From positions 2,356,001 through 2,420,000 of the forward strand of contig NZ_CP051516.1 in assembly GCF_012689525.1 (NCBI RefSeq): DNA of 64,000 nt, read 5' to 3'. The notes under the pieces were generated by a model. The model saw only the letters and a program-made list of their open reading frames with translations. It was not told the origin of the DNA and ran no database searches. Below, piece after piece: positions 47,427-56,940 of the stretch; positions within the stretch are counted from its first letter, which is position 1; each line of letters begins with the position of its first letter. A program made the translations under genes and the position numbers. The stretch comes from Paraburkholderia aromaticivorans. GTDB lineage: Bacteria; Pseudomonadota; Gammaproteobacteria; Burkholderiales; Burkholderiaceae.

Positions 47427-49004
47427 ATGGCGACGTTCCGCGGTCTCGTTGCAGTCTTGCTAATCACGCTGCTGTCCGCCTGCGCGAGCTTGCCGCCGCA
47501 AACCGGCCGTACCACGACGCACGCACTGACGGACACGGACAGCACGCGTCTCGCCACCGCGTTCATCCCGCAGGAGCGCAAGCATCCCGACAACAGCGCG
47601 TTCCACCTGCTGCCCAACGGTGTCGATGCGCTTCTCGCCCGCATCGTGCTGGCGGAAACAGCCGAGCGCACGCTCGACCTGCAGTACTACATCTGGCACG
47701 ACGATCTGACCGGCCGCCACCTGGCCGACGCGGTACTCAAGGCCGCCGATCGCGGCGTCAGGGTTCGCGTTCTGCTGGACGATCTGGGCACGGGCGCCGA
47801 CGACAAAGTCCTGCTCGCCATCAGTTCACACCCCAACATCGAAATACGGCTCTTCAATCCGATCGCCAACCGGAGCTTCAAGAGGCTGGGGGCTGCGCTC
47901 GAGTTCAGCCGGGTCAATCGGCGCATGCACAACAAGGCGCTGATCGCGGACAATCAGGCCGCGATTCTCGGCGGCCGCAATATCGGCGATGAATACTTCG
48001 GCGCATCCAGCGAGGTCGACTTTGGCGACCTCGACGTGCTGACTTTCGGACCCGTGGTCCATAAGGTGTCCATTGCCTTCGACGAATTCTGGAATTCGGA
48101 TGCCGCGTACCCGATCGCGAGCCTGACCGGACATGCCGCCGAGCCGGACGCGCTGCCGGCCTATCGCGCGAAGCTCACGGCGTTCGTCGCCGTCGAGCAC
48201 GATTCGCCGTACGTCACGCAGGCGAGAGCTCGCCTTCGCGAAACGCTGAATGCGCGCGACGCCGACTTCTCCTGGGGCAAGGCAACCCTCCTCTACGACG
48301 ATCCCGCGAAGATCACCCGCTCGCCCGACGACCCGCAGGGACATCTGCTATCGCAGTTCAATGCCCTGAGTGTCGAGCCCGCGAAGGAAGTGCTGATCAT
48401 CTCGCCGTACTTCGTCCCCGGCAAAAAGGGCGTGGAATGGATGCGCGCGCAAACGCAGCGCGGCGTGCGCGTCACGGTGCTGACGAACTCGCTCGCCGCC
48501 ACCGACGTCGCCGCGGTTCACGCGGGATATCAGCGCTATCGCAAGGATCTGCTCGACGCCGGGGTGCATCTGTATGAATTGAAGCCCGCTGTCGACAAGA
48601 ACGCGGACAAGAACGCCGACGAGGACGCCGGTCAGAAAAAGAAATCGATTCTGGGTTCGTCGAAAGCCTCGCTGCATGCGAAGACCTATGTGTTCGACCG
48701 GACCAGCATCTTCATCGGCTCGATGAATCTCGATCCCCGTTCGATCACGCTCAACACGGAAATCGGCGTGTACTGCGAAAGCGCCCCGCTCGCCGCGCAA
48801 GTCACGGATGGACTTGAGCCGAAGCTGGATCAGATCGCGTGGCGGCTCGAAACCCGCACGGATGCGAACGGCACGAGCCGGATCGTCTGGATCGACACCG
48901 CGCCGGATGGCACGGTCAGTGAACTCGACGAACCCGGCGTGTCGAGCATGAAACGCGTCGGCATCTGGTTCCTCGGTTTGTTGCCGATCGAGTCGCAACT
49001 GTAA
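47427..49004 (+). CDS. Phospholipase D-like lipoprotein
   Basis: A 525-residue lipoprotein (signal peptide with LLSACAS, Cys about 19) with two phospholipase D catalytic motifs: MHNKALIADNQAAILGGRN and LHAKTYVFDRTSIFIGSMN (HxK...D in both). This arrangement matches cardiolipin synthase-like and YmdC/ClsC-like proteins that act on phospholipids or nucleic acids outside the cytoplasmic membrane. A charged insertion (DKNADKNADEDAGQKKK) precedes the second motif. GAAGGG precedes the ATG. Confidence 0.88.
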   Translation: MATFRGLVAVLLITLLSACASLPPQTGRTTTHALTDTDSTRLATAFIPQERKHPDNSAFHLLPNGVDALLARIVLAETAERTLDLQYYIWHDDLTGRHLADAVLKAADRGVRVRVLLDDLGTGADDKVLLAISSHPNIEIRLFNPIANRSFKRLGAALEFSRVNRRMHNKALIADNQAAILGGRNIGDEYFGASSEVDFGDLDVLTFGPVVHKVSIAFDEFWNSDAAYPIASLTGHAAEPDALPAYRAKLTAFVAVEHDSPYVTQARARLRETLNARDADFSWGKATLLYDDPAKITRSPDDPQGHLLSQFNALSVEPAKEVLIISPYFVPGKKGVEWMRAQTQRGVRVTVLTNSLAATDVAAVHAGYQRYRKDLLDAGVHLYELKPAVDKNADKNADEDAGQKKKSILGSSKASLHAKTYVFDRTSIFIGSMNLDPRSITLNTEIGVYCESAPLAAQVTDGLEPKLDQIAWRLETRTDANGTSRIVWIDTAPDGTVSELDEPGVSSMKRVGIWFLGLLPIESQL

Positions 49005-49086
49005 GGAGGCGGTTCGGCGTTGGGCGCCATCGCAATGACGGGGATAGGGCAATGGTGGCGTCGCCGCAAAGTCAGACTCCAGCGCG

Positions 49087-49917
49087 TTACCGTTTGATCC
49101 TCAAATACGCGCGGCTGATCGCCGGTCGCGTATGCACCCATAACCGCGAGGCCAGCCACGAAGCCGGCCGGTCACGTACTTCCAGGCGAGTGATCGAGCG
49201 CGCCACGCCATCGTTGCGTCCCGAGTAGTTCGAACCCGTCTCGCACGTGTAAAAGTGCCGGAAGCCGGCCTGAGCCGCGATGCGCCGATAGTCCTCGTCG
49301 TGGTATCCCTGCGGCCAGCACAGATGATCCGACACGGCGCCCAGTCTTTGCTCGAGCGTGGCGCGTGCGCTGGCGAGATCGCGTGTCAGCCCGGCGCACT
49401 TCTCCTCCGCATTGGCGGACACCCGATCCCACCGCACATGGCTGTGCGTGTGACTGTGAAATTCGAACGTGCCGGCTTCACGCATCGCATCGATCTCCGA
49501 CCAGCGAAGAATGGCGGGATCGGGTTCACCGTTTTCGATCGCCACCTCGCCCTCGCGGTGATTGAGCAACGCAGGCAGCGCGCCGCCCGAACGCGCGTGC
49601 GCACGCACCGGCCCTTCGCCGATCCAGTTCGTCACCAGAAAGCACAACGCGGTCAATCCGTGTGCCTGCAGAACCGGATGCGCGTGCACCCAGTTGTCGA
49701 GATAGCCGTCGTCGAAAGTCAGCACGACGGCCTTCTTCGGCAAGGGCTCGCCCGCCAGATAGGCCGACAGTTGCGCGCTGCCGATGGTCGTGTAACCCGC
49801 GCCGGCCAGATACGCCATTTGCGCGGCAAAGTGTTCCGGCGAGACGGTGATCATGCCTGGCGACGTGCTGATGTGGTGATACATCAGCACGGGCACCGCG
49901 CGCGCGAACTTCGTCAT
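49087..49917 (-). CDS. Polysaccharide deacetylase (NodB homology)
   Basis: A 276-residue carbohydrate esterase family 4 protein. Motif 1 is LTFDDGYLDN (catalytic Asp and metal Asp) and motif 2 HSHTHSH supplies metal-binding histidines. The PVLMYHHIS start and the TSPGMITVSPEHFAAQM stretch are typical of envelope-polysaccharide deacetylases. It overlaps the glycosyltransferase gene by 4 nt (ATGA) on the same strand, so both probably work on one surface glycan such as LPS core. Confidence 0.9.
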   Translation of the reverse strand: MTKFARAVPVLMYHHISTSPGMITVSPEHFAAQMAYLAGAGYTTIGSAQLSAYLAGEPLPKKAVVLTFDDGYLDNWVHAHPVLQAHGLTALCFLVTNWIGEGPVRAHARSGGALPALLNHREGEVAIENGEPDPAILRWSEIDAMREAGTFEFHSHTHSHVRWDRVSANAEEKCAGLTRDLASARATLEQRLGAVSDHLCWPQGYHDEDYRRIAAQAGFRHFYTCETGSNYSGRNDGVARSITRLEVRDRPASWLASRLWVHTRPAISRAYLRIKR

Positions 49918-51029
49918 GCCGCCGCCCGCCGCTCGCCGTAGTAAGTGCGCCCGGCATAGATGCCGCGCATGTAGCAGTCGATGGTCTCGTTCGCCATGAC
50001 GTCCACCGTGAAACGGCTATCGGTCTTCAGACGCGCGGCGAGCCCCAGGCGCGCGCGCAGCGGCGCATCGTCGATCAGACGCGCGAGCGCGCTCCGCAAT
50101 GAATCGATGTCATGCGCCGGCACGAGCAGGCCATTCACGCCGTCGTCGATCAACTCGGGCACGCCGTCGACGCGCGTGCCGATCACCGGCAAACCCACCG
50201 CCATCGCTTCGATAAACGATTGTCCGAGCGCTTCCTGATGCGTCGGCAAAACGAACAGGTCGCAGCCGCGCAGCACGTTGGTAATGTCCGTGCGAAAGCC
50301 GAGCAAATGGATGCGATGCGACAACCCCGTGCCATCGACAATCGCCTTGATCTTCTCGAACCACACGCCGTCGCCCGCCATCACGACATGCAGATTGGGG
50401 CGCTCGGCCAGCATCGGCCTGACGGCAGCGATCAGATCCTCGTGGCCTTTCTTCTCGCGGACGATCGCCACCATGCCGGCGACCACCGCATCGGCGTCCA
50501 GCCCGAGTTCATCGCGCAACGTGGAGCAGGTCGCCGCTTCCGGCTTCAGGATGCCGTCGTAAATCGTCTCCACGCGGTCTTCCTGCACGCCCGCGGAGAT
50601 CAGGTAGTTACGCACATGATGGCTGACCGCGACCACGCGATGGGGAATCCAGTTGTACGTGGCAAGCGACGTAATCGGCAACGCCAGATGCCGCGTGCGC
50701 ACGATGAACGGCGTCCCCGCGAGCCGCCCCGCCATGCCGGCGACGAGGCTGTCATGGCCGCTGTGCGTATTCAGCACATTGAAGCGACGACGCGCGAGCA
50801 GCGACCGGATCGTAAGCATAGAGCGCAGATCGGCGCCGGCCCGCATACGCGCGTGATGCACGGCAAAGCCATCGGCACGCGCGCGCATACCGAGGCGCGC
50901 GTCTTCCGGACACACGAGTTCGACGTTATGACCCAACGCCCGCAACGCGATCATTTCCTTGAGCGTGCGAACTTCCTGGCCTCCCCATCCCCGCGACGAT
51001 TCGCTGTGGAGAACACTTAATGCTTTCAT
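49914..51029 (-). CDS. Glycosyltransferase family 4 protein
   Basis: A 371-residue GT-B fold glycosyltransferase. The N-terminal acceptor domain contains the conserved SRGWGGQEVRTLKEM (first glycine loop); the C-terminal donor domain contains the retaining GT4 motif QEALGQSFIEAMAVGLPVIG and GTRVDGVPELI. GGGAGG lies 12 nt before the ATG. Paired with the deacetylase downstream. The sugar donor cannot be deduced. Confidence 0.9.
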   Translation of the reverse strand: MKALSVLHSESSRGWGGQEVRTLKEMIALRALGHNVELVCPEDARLGMRARADGFAVHHARMRAGADLRSMLTIRSLLARRRFNVLNTHSGHDSLVAGMAGRLAGTPFIVRTRHLALPITSLATYNWIPHRVVAVSHHVRNYLISAGVQEDRVETIYDGILKPEAATCSTLRDELGLDADAVVAGMVAIVREKKGHEDLIAAVRPMLAERPNLHVVMAGDGVWFEKIKAIVDGTGLSHRIHLLGFRTDITNVLRGCDLFVLPTHQEALGQSFIEAMAVGLPVIGTRVDGVPELIDDGVNGLLVPAHDIDSLRSALARLIDDAPLRARLGLAARLKTDSRFTVDVMANETIDCYMRGIYAGRTYYGERRAAA

Positions 51030-51584
51030 GCGCTGACTAGCCTCCCGGACCCTTCCTGCGTACGACGGTCCGGCTCGTAATCGTTGGTAATATTTACCCT
51101 GGACTGCTGCGATCTTAGGGCAAACGCTGTGTTCATGGGGGGAAGCGAATTAGAAGTTGCGTCAGCCTGCGACGGGTGACGTCCGTGTTAAACGGACTGG
51201 CATGACTTCTCGTTGACACGTAACTTTCAAGTTGTGGCGGGAGTATTTCGGTAGCTTCCCGTTTTGTAAATAGCCAAAGACACTGATCCGGACGGATTGA
51301 GACGGCGCAAACGTTGTCGGCGAATAAGTGTTGGTTTTTGCGCAGTTGAAACGCCGGGAAAAGCGCGAGAACGCAGAAAGCGCTTGACTGGGGCTGACGT
51401 TTAGTCTGCGTTGAAGGCGCGGGGGATGCTTTCGGTTTTTGTCGCGGTGGCGACTGCGGGTTCGAACGATCGGAACGGATGGTATCGCGGCGGATCAAGC
51501 CGCCGCAATACGCAACGCGATTTAAATGGCAGGTTTCATACGAGGAATAATCAGGAGACTGCGCCGGCGGTTTACGTCGTCCGC
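51030..51584. other. Intergenic region, 555 bp
   Basis: No supported gene. It is less GC-rich than the surroundings and presumably holds the glycosyltransferase promoter. A 121-codon frame on the minus strand (51133-51498) has no protein-like character. Confidence 0.45.
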
Positions 51585-52202
51585 TTATGCCGTCTTCAGG
51601 TTCGCGTCCAGGAACGGCGTGATATGCCCCATCGCGCGGGACACGTAGTCCTCTTTCTCACCGACGGGAGCGACGTAATGCAGTGCGCTGGCCGCTGCAT
51701 CGATCCCTTCCAGACGGGCAATCATCCAGGCGGCAAGATAAGCCGAGGCCAGACATCCCCCGGCCGTCGCGACGTTTCCGCTGACGAAAATGGGCTGATT
51801 CAGCACGTCGATACCGGCTTCCTGAACCCACGGCCTGGTCGTGAGATCGGTGCACGCCGGCACGCCATCGAGCAGGCCCAACCTGGCGAGAACCAGCGTG
51901 CCGGAACATTGCGCGCCCAGCAGCTGTTTCGATGGATCGAGCTGCAACTGCGCCATCAGCGCATTATCGGCGACGACTTCACGCGTGCGCACGCCGCTGC
52001 CTACGATCACCGCATCGGCATCGCAAGCCTCTTGCAGCGAAGCCTGTGCTTCGATGACCACGCCATTCATCGACTTGACTCGTGCGGTGGGACAGGCGAT
52101 CGACACTCGCCAGCCCGGTTTCTTGACGCGATTGAGCACGCCGAGTGCGATGAGCGAGTCGAGTTCGTTGAAGCCTTCGAAGGTAAGGATGGCGATGTGC
52201 AT
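51585..52202 (-). CDS. DJ-1/PfpI family protein
   Basis: A 205-residue DJ-1/PfpI-superfamily protein. The nucleophile elbow cysteine is in LLGAQCSGTLVLARLGLLDG and the acidic partner in the N-terminal ILTFEGFNELDSL. Members act as chaperones, amidases or isonitrile hydratase-like enzymes. It is divergent from the MocR-type regulator gene, whose product probably controls it. Confidence 0.85.
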   Translation of the reverse strand: MHIAILTFEGFNELDSLIALGVLNRVKKPGWRVSIACPTARVKSMNGVVIEAQASLQEACDADAVIVGSGVRTREVVADNALMAQLQLDPSKQLLGAQCSGTLVLARLGLLDGVPACTDLTTRPWVQEAGIDVLNQPIFVSGNVATAGGCLASAYLAAWMIARLEGIDAAASALHYVAPVGEKEDYVSRAMGHITPFLDANLKTA

Positions 52203-52331
52203 GATGTCGTCCGTGAGCCCAAGGGGCGCTTACTGTTTGCCGCCGTTTCATGAGGCCACGCCAATGAAAGCCGGCGAGTCCCACGACTGCGCAAACAGAG
52301 TTGCGATGTGACATCATATGGCCGAGAATCA

Positions 52332-52360
52332 ATACAATCAAATAATTGTCATGGATACAT
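52332..52360 (+). promoter_or_regulatory. Candidate MocR-type binding sites
   Basis: Two ATACA-type elements (ATACAAT at 52332 and ATACAT at 52355) spaced 23 bp start to start, with an inverted ATTGT at 52345. They lie in the 164-bp divergent promoter region just before the MocR gene. MocR regulators usually bind paired direct repeats of such elements. Confidence 0.3.
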
Positions 52361-52366
52361 TCGCGC

Positions 52367-53701
52367 ATGCCCACGCCTCGGTACAAATTGCTGGTCGACA
52401 GAATGGCGATCGATATTCGCGCCGGACGCCTCGCGCCCGGCACGCGCCTGCCGACTCACCGGCAGCTCGCCTCGCAAGAGGGACTCGCGCTCGTCACCGC
52501 GTCGCGGGTCTATGCCGAGCTGGACGCAATGGGATTGGTCAGCGGCGAAACCGGTCGCGGCACCTTCGTGCGGGAAATATCCCTGCCTCCGCGCCTGGGC
52601 ATTGACCAGCACGCCGGCGACGCGGGGCTGGCGGACCTCAATTTCAACAATCCGTCGCTCCCCGGCCAGGCCGAACTGCTCAGAAGCGCCTTGCGCCAGC
52701 TCGCGTCCTCCGGTGATCTGGATGCGCTATTGCGCTATCAGCCGCATGGAGGCCGGACGCATGAACGCGAGATTGTCGCGCGTCACCTGTCGTCTCGAGG
52801 GCTAGCCGTGGAAGGCGCTCAGGTCGTGATCGTGAACGGCGCGCAGCATGGTTTGACTGCAACCGTTCTGGCGCTCCTGAAGCCCGGCGACGTAGTCGCA
52901 GTCGACGCATTGACCTACCCGGGATTCAAGGTGCTAGCCGAAACGATCCGGCTCGAACTGGCGCCGATTCCGGTTTCCGATCAGGGCCCCGATCTGAACG
53001 CGCTCGAACGCTTGTGCCGAACCAGAAAAGTGCGCGCCATCTACACGATGCCGACACTTCATAACCCGCTAGGCTGGGTCATGAACGCGCATGGTCGACA
53101 CGAGTTGGTGTCGATTGCCCGAAAGCACGGACTGCTCATCATCGAGGACGCCGCGTATGCCTTCCTGGCGGAAGACCCACCGCCCCCGTTGGCAGCGCTC
53201 GCACCTGAAACGACGGTGTACGTCTCGGGGCTTTCGAAAAGCATCGCCACCGGCCTGCGAGTCGGTTTCGTCGCCGCGCCCGATCGCTGGGTCGCACCGA
53301 TCGAGCGTGTGATCCGGGCCACCACCTGGAACACGGCCGCGGTGATGACTGCGATTGCCTGCGGCTGGCTGGACGATGGCACCGTCACACGTCTGGAGGT
53401 TGAGAAGCGTCGCGATGCGAGGGTCCGGCAATCGATGGCCGCCGAGGTCCTCGCCGGACTGCGGCGCGTTTGCCATCCCGCGTCCTACTTCCTCTGGCTT
53501 CCTCTCGCGGAAGAGGTTCGCGCCGATGTGGTGGCGATGGCGCTCGTGCGCGAGGGAATTTCAGTCTCGACGGCCGAGCCTTTCTCGACTTCGGAGCATG
53601 TGCCCCACGCGATTCGCGTGGCGCTTGGATCCGTTGATTTGCCCATACTCCGGGAGTCGTTGGAAAAGATTAAAGGCGTGATTGCCTCTTACACTTATTG
53701 A
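52367..53701 (+). CDS. MocR-type GntR/aminotransferase transcriptional regulator
   Basis: A 444-residue regulator of the MocR/GabR class: an N-terminal winged helix (LAPGTRLPTHRQLASQEG and TASRVYAELDAMGLVSGETG) fused to a fold-type I aminotransferase domain. The PLP-binding lysine is in VYVSGLSKSIATGLRVGF and the aspartate contacting the PLP ring in HGLLIIEDAAYAFL. It is divergent from the DJ-1 gene, the usual arrangement for a MocR target. The ATG is chosen over a TTG seven codons upstream. Confidence 0.92.
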   Translation: MPTPRYKLLVDRMAIDIRAGRLAPGTRLPTHRQLASQEGLALVTASRVYAELDAMGLVSGETGRGTFVREISLPPRLGIDQHAGDAGLADLNFNNPSLPGQAELLRSALRQLASSGDLDALLRYQPHGGRTHEREIVARHLSSRGLAVEGAQVVIVNGAQHGLTATVLALLKPGDVVAVDALTYPGFKVLAETIRLELAPIPVSDQGPDLNALERLCRTRKVRAIYTMPTLHNPLGWVMNAHGRHELVSIARKHGLLIIEDAAYAFLAEDPPPPLAALAPETTVYVSGLSKSIATGLRVGFVAAPDRWVAPIERVIRATTWNTAAVMTAIACGWLDDGTVTRLEVEKRRDARVRQSMAAEVLAGLRRVCHPASYFLWLPLAEEVRADVVAMALVREGISVSTAEPFSTSEHVPHAIRVALGSVDLPILRESLEKIKGVIASYTY

Positions 53702-53783
53702 AGTGGCTTAAGCGGAAGCGCTCTCGTCAATACGCCTTGACTGGACCGCAGGTAGACCAAGCCGGTCCGCCAGCACTCTATTC

Positions 53784-53933
53784 TCACCAGAACCGGATGC
53801 AAGGCCGGCAAGCGCCGCGCTGATCGCGGCGCGAAGCTTCAGGCGGCGACGATTGGGGCACGTAGCCCATCGCGCGAAGCTCGATGTATCGTCCGATGGT
53901 TGCCACGATCTCGTCGGCCGACACCACGATCAC
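53784..53933 (-). other. Possible small or remnant frame
   Basis: A GTG-initiated minus-strand frame of 49 codons (IVVSADEIVATIGRYIELR, then AMGYVPQSS) just downstream of the nucleotidyltransferase gene. It reads like a genuine protein C-terminus but has no clear ribosome site and no family I recognise. Could be a small gene, a remnant, or chance. Confidence 0.2.
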
Positions 53934-53979
53934 CCGCTGCGTCCAGATTCGTGGCGTCGTGCGCGAGACAGCGCCGGCA

Positions 53980-54657
53980 TTACCCGCCTCCGGAAGTAAC
54001 GCGAATCAGCTTCTCTCCCACCGACGTCAACCGCTCCAGAACACGCGCATAGTCCTCCGGCGTGTCCATATCGATCGTGAAGCGGTCGTGCGCGGCCTCG
54101 TGGATGAACACTTCGTCGGGATGCTCCGCAATCAGCTTGCGGCATCCCGGGTTCACGTGTCCGCTCACGACTTCCGCGGCATAGCTCGCGGAGAACGCCA
54201 CCGGATTGCCGCGTTGCCCATTGAAGAACGGCACGAGGATCGAGCCGCGCGGCATCGCGGCGAACGCGTCGATCAACTCGCGGTAGTCGGCGGCATCGAG
54301 CAGCACCTGGTCGGCCAGACACACCAGCACCACGTTGCAGGGCGCCGTGAGAGCGGCCACGCCGGCGGCGACGGAAGTCATCTGCCCTTCCTCGTAGCGC
54401 GGATTGCTCTGGAAGTTGACCGGCAGACCGTCGAGCGCTTCCATGACGGCCCGCCCTTTATAGCCAGTGACGACCACGATTTGCTCGGGGCGGGCCGCGC
54501 ACAGTGCGCTCACCGTGCGCCTGATAGCCGGCTGTCCGTCCACCGGCAGTAGCAGCTTGTGCTGCCCTTGCATCCGGGACGACATGCCGGCGGCCAGCAC
54601 CACCGCCGAGAAGGTCGGCGTCCGGTGCAGCGCGGCGACCTGCCAGGCGTCGCTCAT
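53980..54657 (-). CDS. MobA-like nucleotidyltransferase of the cox cluster
   Basis: A 225-residue NTP-transferase with the molybdenum-cofactor nucleotidyltransferase signature SAVVLAAGMSSRMQGQHKLL. Further motifs are NPRYEEGQMTSVAAGVAAL and VCLADQVLLDA. It resembles MobA/MocA-type enzymes that attach CMP or GMP to molybdopterin; CO dehydrogenase needs the cytosine dinucleotide form, so a CTP:molybdopterin role is likely. It overlaps the XdhC-like gene by 4 nt and is the last gene of the cox operon. Confidence 0.87.
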   Translation of the reverse strand: MSDAWQVAALHRTPTFSAVVLAAGMSSRMQGQHKLLLPVDGQPAIRRTVSALCAARPEQIVVVTGYKGRAVMEALDGLPVNFQSNPRYEEGQMTSVAAGVAALTAPCNVVLVCLADQVLLDAADYRELIDAFAAMPRGSILVPFFNGQRGNPVAFSASYAAEVVSGHVNPGCRKLIAEHPDEVFIHEAAHDRFTIDMDTPEDYARVLERLTSVGEKLIRVTSGGG

Positions 54658-55712
54658 GTCTTTTCCAGTTGGGTGCGGCCCTGCGCGATCGCAAGATACT
54701 TGTCGGGCGCGCGCTCGAATTCGAGTTTGCAGCCGTCGCAGCAGAAATAGACGCGCTCGCCGCCATAGTCGAGCACGTGTCTCGCCGATGCGATCTCGAC
54801 CGCCATCCCGCAGACGGGGTTCGTATAGCGCGCGGCGGGCGCGTCGATCGAAGCCGGCGTTTCGCACGGCGGCAACGCCGGCACCGCTTCGCCCTCGACG
54901 CAATGCCCTGCGTCGGCAGCGGCTGCAGCGGCCAGTTCCAGTTCACGGCGCAGCGCCACGAGTCCCGCGACCGCGCCCAGCGCGATTTCCTGCGGCGTGT
55001 GCGCGTGGATATGCGGACCCGCCGGCGAATGCAGCGCCGCTAAACGCGCCGGCGCGATACCGCGCAGCAGCATCGCGTCGCGCAACCGGTCCGCCTTGCG
55101 CTGGCTTGCGACCAGCAGCACGGCATCGGCCGAGCTGCGCAGTGCGGCTTCGAGCGCGGCTTCGTCGCTGTCGCCCTGAGTGGCAACCAGAATCAACTGC
55201 GGCTCGATCTGATCGAACGCGGCGCTATCGAAACCTTGCATGATCCGCGACAGACCGAGCGCCGCCAGCGGCGCCGTGACGTTCGCCGCCGCGCAGACCC
55301 GCAGGCCCATTCGCTGGGCCAGCACGCAGGCTTCGAGCGCCGTCGGTGTCGAGCCGAGCACCAGCACCGCTGGCGCGGGCAGCGTCGGTTGAATGAACAG
55401 TTCGAGCACGCCGTTGCTCGCGCACGGCATCGCATGCGCTTCGACATCGGCTTCGGGCCTGCCGGGTTCGTTGCTGATCCGCACGCGCTTTGGCTGGCCC
55501 GCGCGCATGGTCTGCCGCGCCGCCTCGATCACGATGGCCCGCGAGCAGCCGCCGCCGATCCAGCCGTGCAGCGCGCCGTCACCGTCGACCAGCGCCTGCG
55601 CGCCCACCCACGCCGAGGTGGGCGGCGCCGCGCGAATCACGGTCACGACGGCGAACGGCCGCGCCGCTTCAATCAGCCGTTGTTCGAGTTGGAGAAGGGT
55701 TTCGGTGCTCAT
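54654..55712 (-). CDS. XdhC/CoxI-like molybdenum insertion factor fused to a YHS domain
   Basis: A 352-residue protein. Residues about 10-75 are the XdhC N-terminal domain (FAVVTVIRAAPPTSAWVGAQ and GWIGGGCSRAIVIEAA). Residues about 112-260 form the Rossmann C-terminal domain (AVLVLGSTPTALEACVLAQR). XdhC-type proteins sulfurate and insert the molybdenum cofactor. Residues about 298-340 form a YHS-type metal-binding domain (NPVCGMAVEIASARH and ERVYFCCDGCKLEFERAPDKYL). The YHS fusion is unusual in XdhC proteins and hints at metal handling, since CoxL contains Cu and Mo. GAGGG precedes the ATG. Confidence 0.87.
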   Translation of the reverse strand: MSTETLLQLEQRLIEAARPFAVVTVIRAAPPTSAWVGAQALVDGDGALHGWIGGGCSRAIVIEAARQTMRAGQPKRVRISNEPGRPEADVEAHAMPCASNGVLELFIQPTLPAPAVLVLGSTPTALEACVLAQRMGLRVCAAANVTAPLAALGLSRIMQGFDSAAFDQIEPQLILVATQGDSDEAALEAALRSSADAVLLVASQRKADRLRDAMLLRGIAPARLAALHSPAGPHIHAHTPQEIALGAVAGLVALRRELELAAAAAADAGHCVEGEAVPALPPCETPASIDAPAARYTNPVCGMAVEIASARHVLDYGGERVYFCCDGCKLEFERAPDKYLAIAQGRTQLEKT

Positions 55713-55722
55713 TACAGAACCC

Positions 55723-56940
55723 TCATTGCAAGACCGACAGTACTTGAGGCAACACGCGCTCCAGACTCGCCAGATCGCGCGCGCCGGCCAGCAGGTCGAT
55801 ATAGGGCAGCGCCGCCTGCATGCCCGCGCTCGCCGGCGTGAAATCGGCGCGGCTCGCCAGCGGATTGAGCCACACGAGACACCGGCAACGGCGCCGTATC
55901 GCGGCGAGCGCCTGCTGAAGGCGCTCGGGTTCGCCGGCGTCGTAACCGTCGCTGACCACCACGACCGCCGTGCGCGAATGCAGCAGGCGTGTAGCGTGCT
56001 GCTGATTGAACTCGTCGAGACTATCGCCGATGCGCGTGCCGCCCGCCCATCCCGCCGACAGCAGTTGCAGGCGCTCCTGCGAACGCCACGGGTCCGGGTC
56101 GCGCAGCGCCTGCTCGACGCCCACGAGGCGCGTATGGAAAATGAAGCAATGCACGTCGGACACCCGCGCGCTGAGCGCACGCGCGAGCCGCAGATAGAAG
56201 AAGCTGTACAGGCTCATTGAACGGCTCACGTCCAGCAGCAGCACGATGCGCGGCCGCAGCCGCCGTTTGCGGCGCCAGCCGAGATCGAGCGGCAGGCCGC
56301 CACGCGAGACGCTGCGGCGCACGGTCCACGCCATGTCGATCACGCGCCCGGCGTTCGCGCGCCGCTCACGGCGCAACTGGATGCCTTGCAGACGCTGCGC
56401 GAAACGGCGGATCGCGGCGTCGATCGCGAACAGTTCGTCGGGCTGGTTCAGATGGCGGAAGTCCGCATGCGCCAACGATTCGTCTTCCGAGGCGCCCTGC
56501 TCCGCGGTGCTGCCGTCGGGCTCCGCCGCGACGCCGCCGCGCCCGGCCGCCAGCGATAGCGGCGTGCCTTCGCTGCCGTCACGCGGCCCCGTGGCTTGGT
56601 TCGCCTCGATCCGGCCCGCGCCGCCGGCGCGTGTTTCGACCAGTTGACGGCGGTTCGGCACGAAGAAATACGCGTCGAACAATGCGTCGAAGCGCCGCCA
56701 CTCCTGCGCTCGCGAACAGAGCAACGCGCGCAGGCTCCAACGCAACACCTCGCTGTCGAGTTGACCCATGCGCAGCGCGACTTCCATCGAGGCAGCCACG
56801 TCGCTGCTCGTCACATGAAAATCGTTCGTGCGCAGCCAGCCGGCGAAGCCCGCATAGCGGGTCATCAGCGCCGCGTCGAGATCCGGCGGCGGGGGGCGGC
56901 TCGCGCCGGCGCTATTGGCGTTGTCGACGTTGCTCAACAT
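55723..56940 (-). CDS. coxE: CoxE-like VWA-domain protein
   Basis: A 405-residue CoxE-family protein: helical N-terminus, a low-complexity spacer at about 115-165, and a C-terminal von Willebrand A domain with the metal-site motif LLLDVSRSMS (DxSxS) and VVVVSDGYDAGEPERL. With the MoxR-type AAA ATPase CoxD it matures the CO dehydrogenase active site (copper/sulfur insertion) in the carboxidotroph Oligotropha. It overlaps coxD by 7 nt and is 10 nt from the next gene. Confidence 0.9.
   Translation of the reverse strand: MLSNVDNANSAGASRPPPPDLDAALMTRYAGFAGWLRTNDFHVTSSDVAASMEVALRMGQLDSEVLRWSLRALLCSRAQEWRRFDALFDAYFFVPNRRQLVETRAGGAGRIEANQATGPRDGSEGTPLSLAAGRGGVAAEPDGSTAEQGASEDESLAHADFRHLNQPDELFAIDAAIRRFAQRLQGIQLRRERRANAGRVIDMAWTVRRSVSRGGLPLDLGWRRKRRLRPRIVLLLDVSRSMSLYSFFYLRLARALSARVSDVHCFIFHTRLVGVEQALRDPDPWRSQERLQLLSAGWAGGTRIGDSLDEFNQQHATRLLHSRTAVVVVSDGYDAGEPERLQQALAAIRRRCRCLVWLNPLASRADFTPASAGMQAALPYIDLLAGARDLASLERVLPQVLSVLQ

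Noticed and set aside
51133..51498. 121-codon minus-strand frame in the glycosyltransferase upstream region
   Set aside because: Pro/Ser/Arg-rich composition, no ribosome site, no recognisable domain.
53884..54552. 222-codon plus-strand frame over the nucleotidyltransferase gene
   Set aside because: Antisense shadow; the minus strand has a full NTP-transferase signature.
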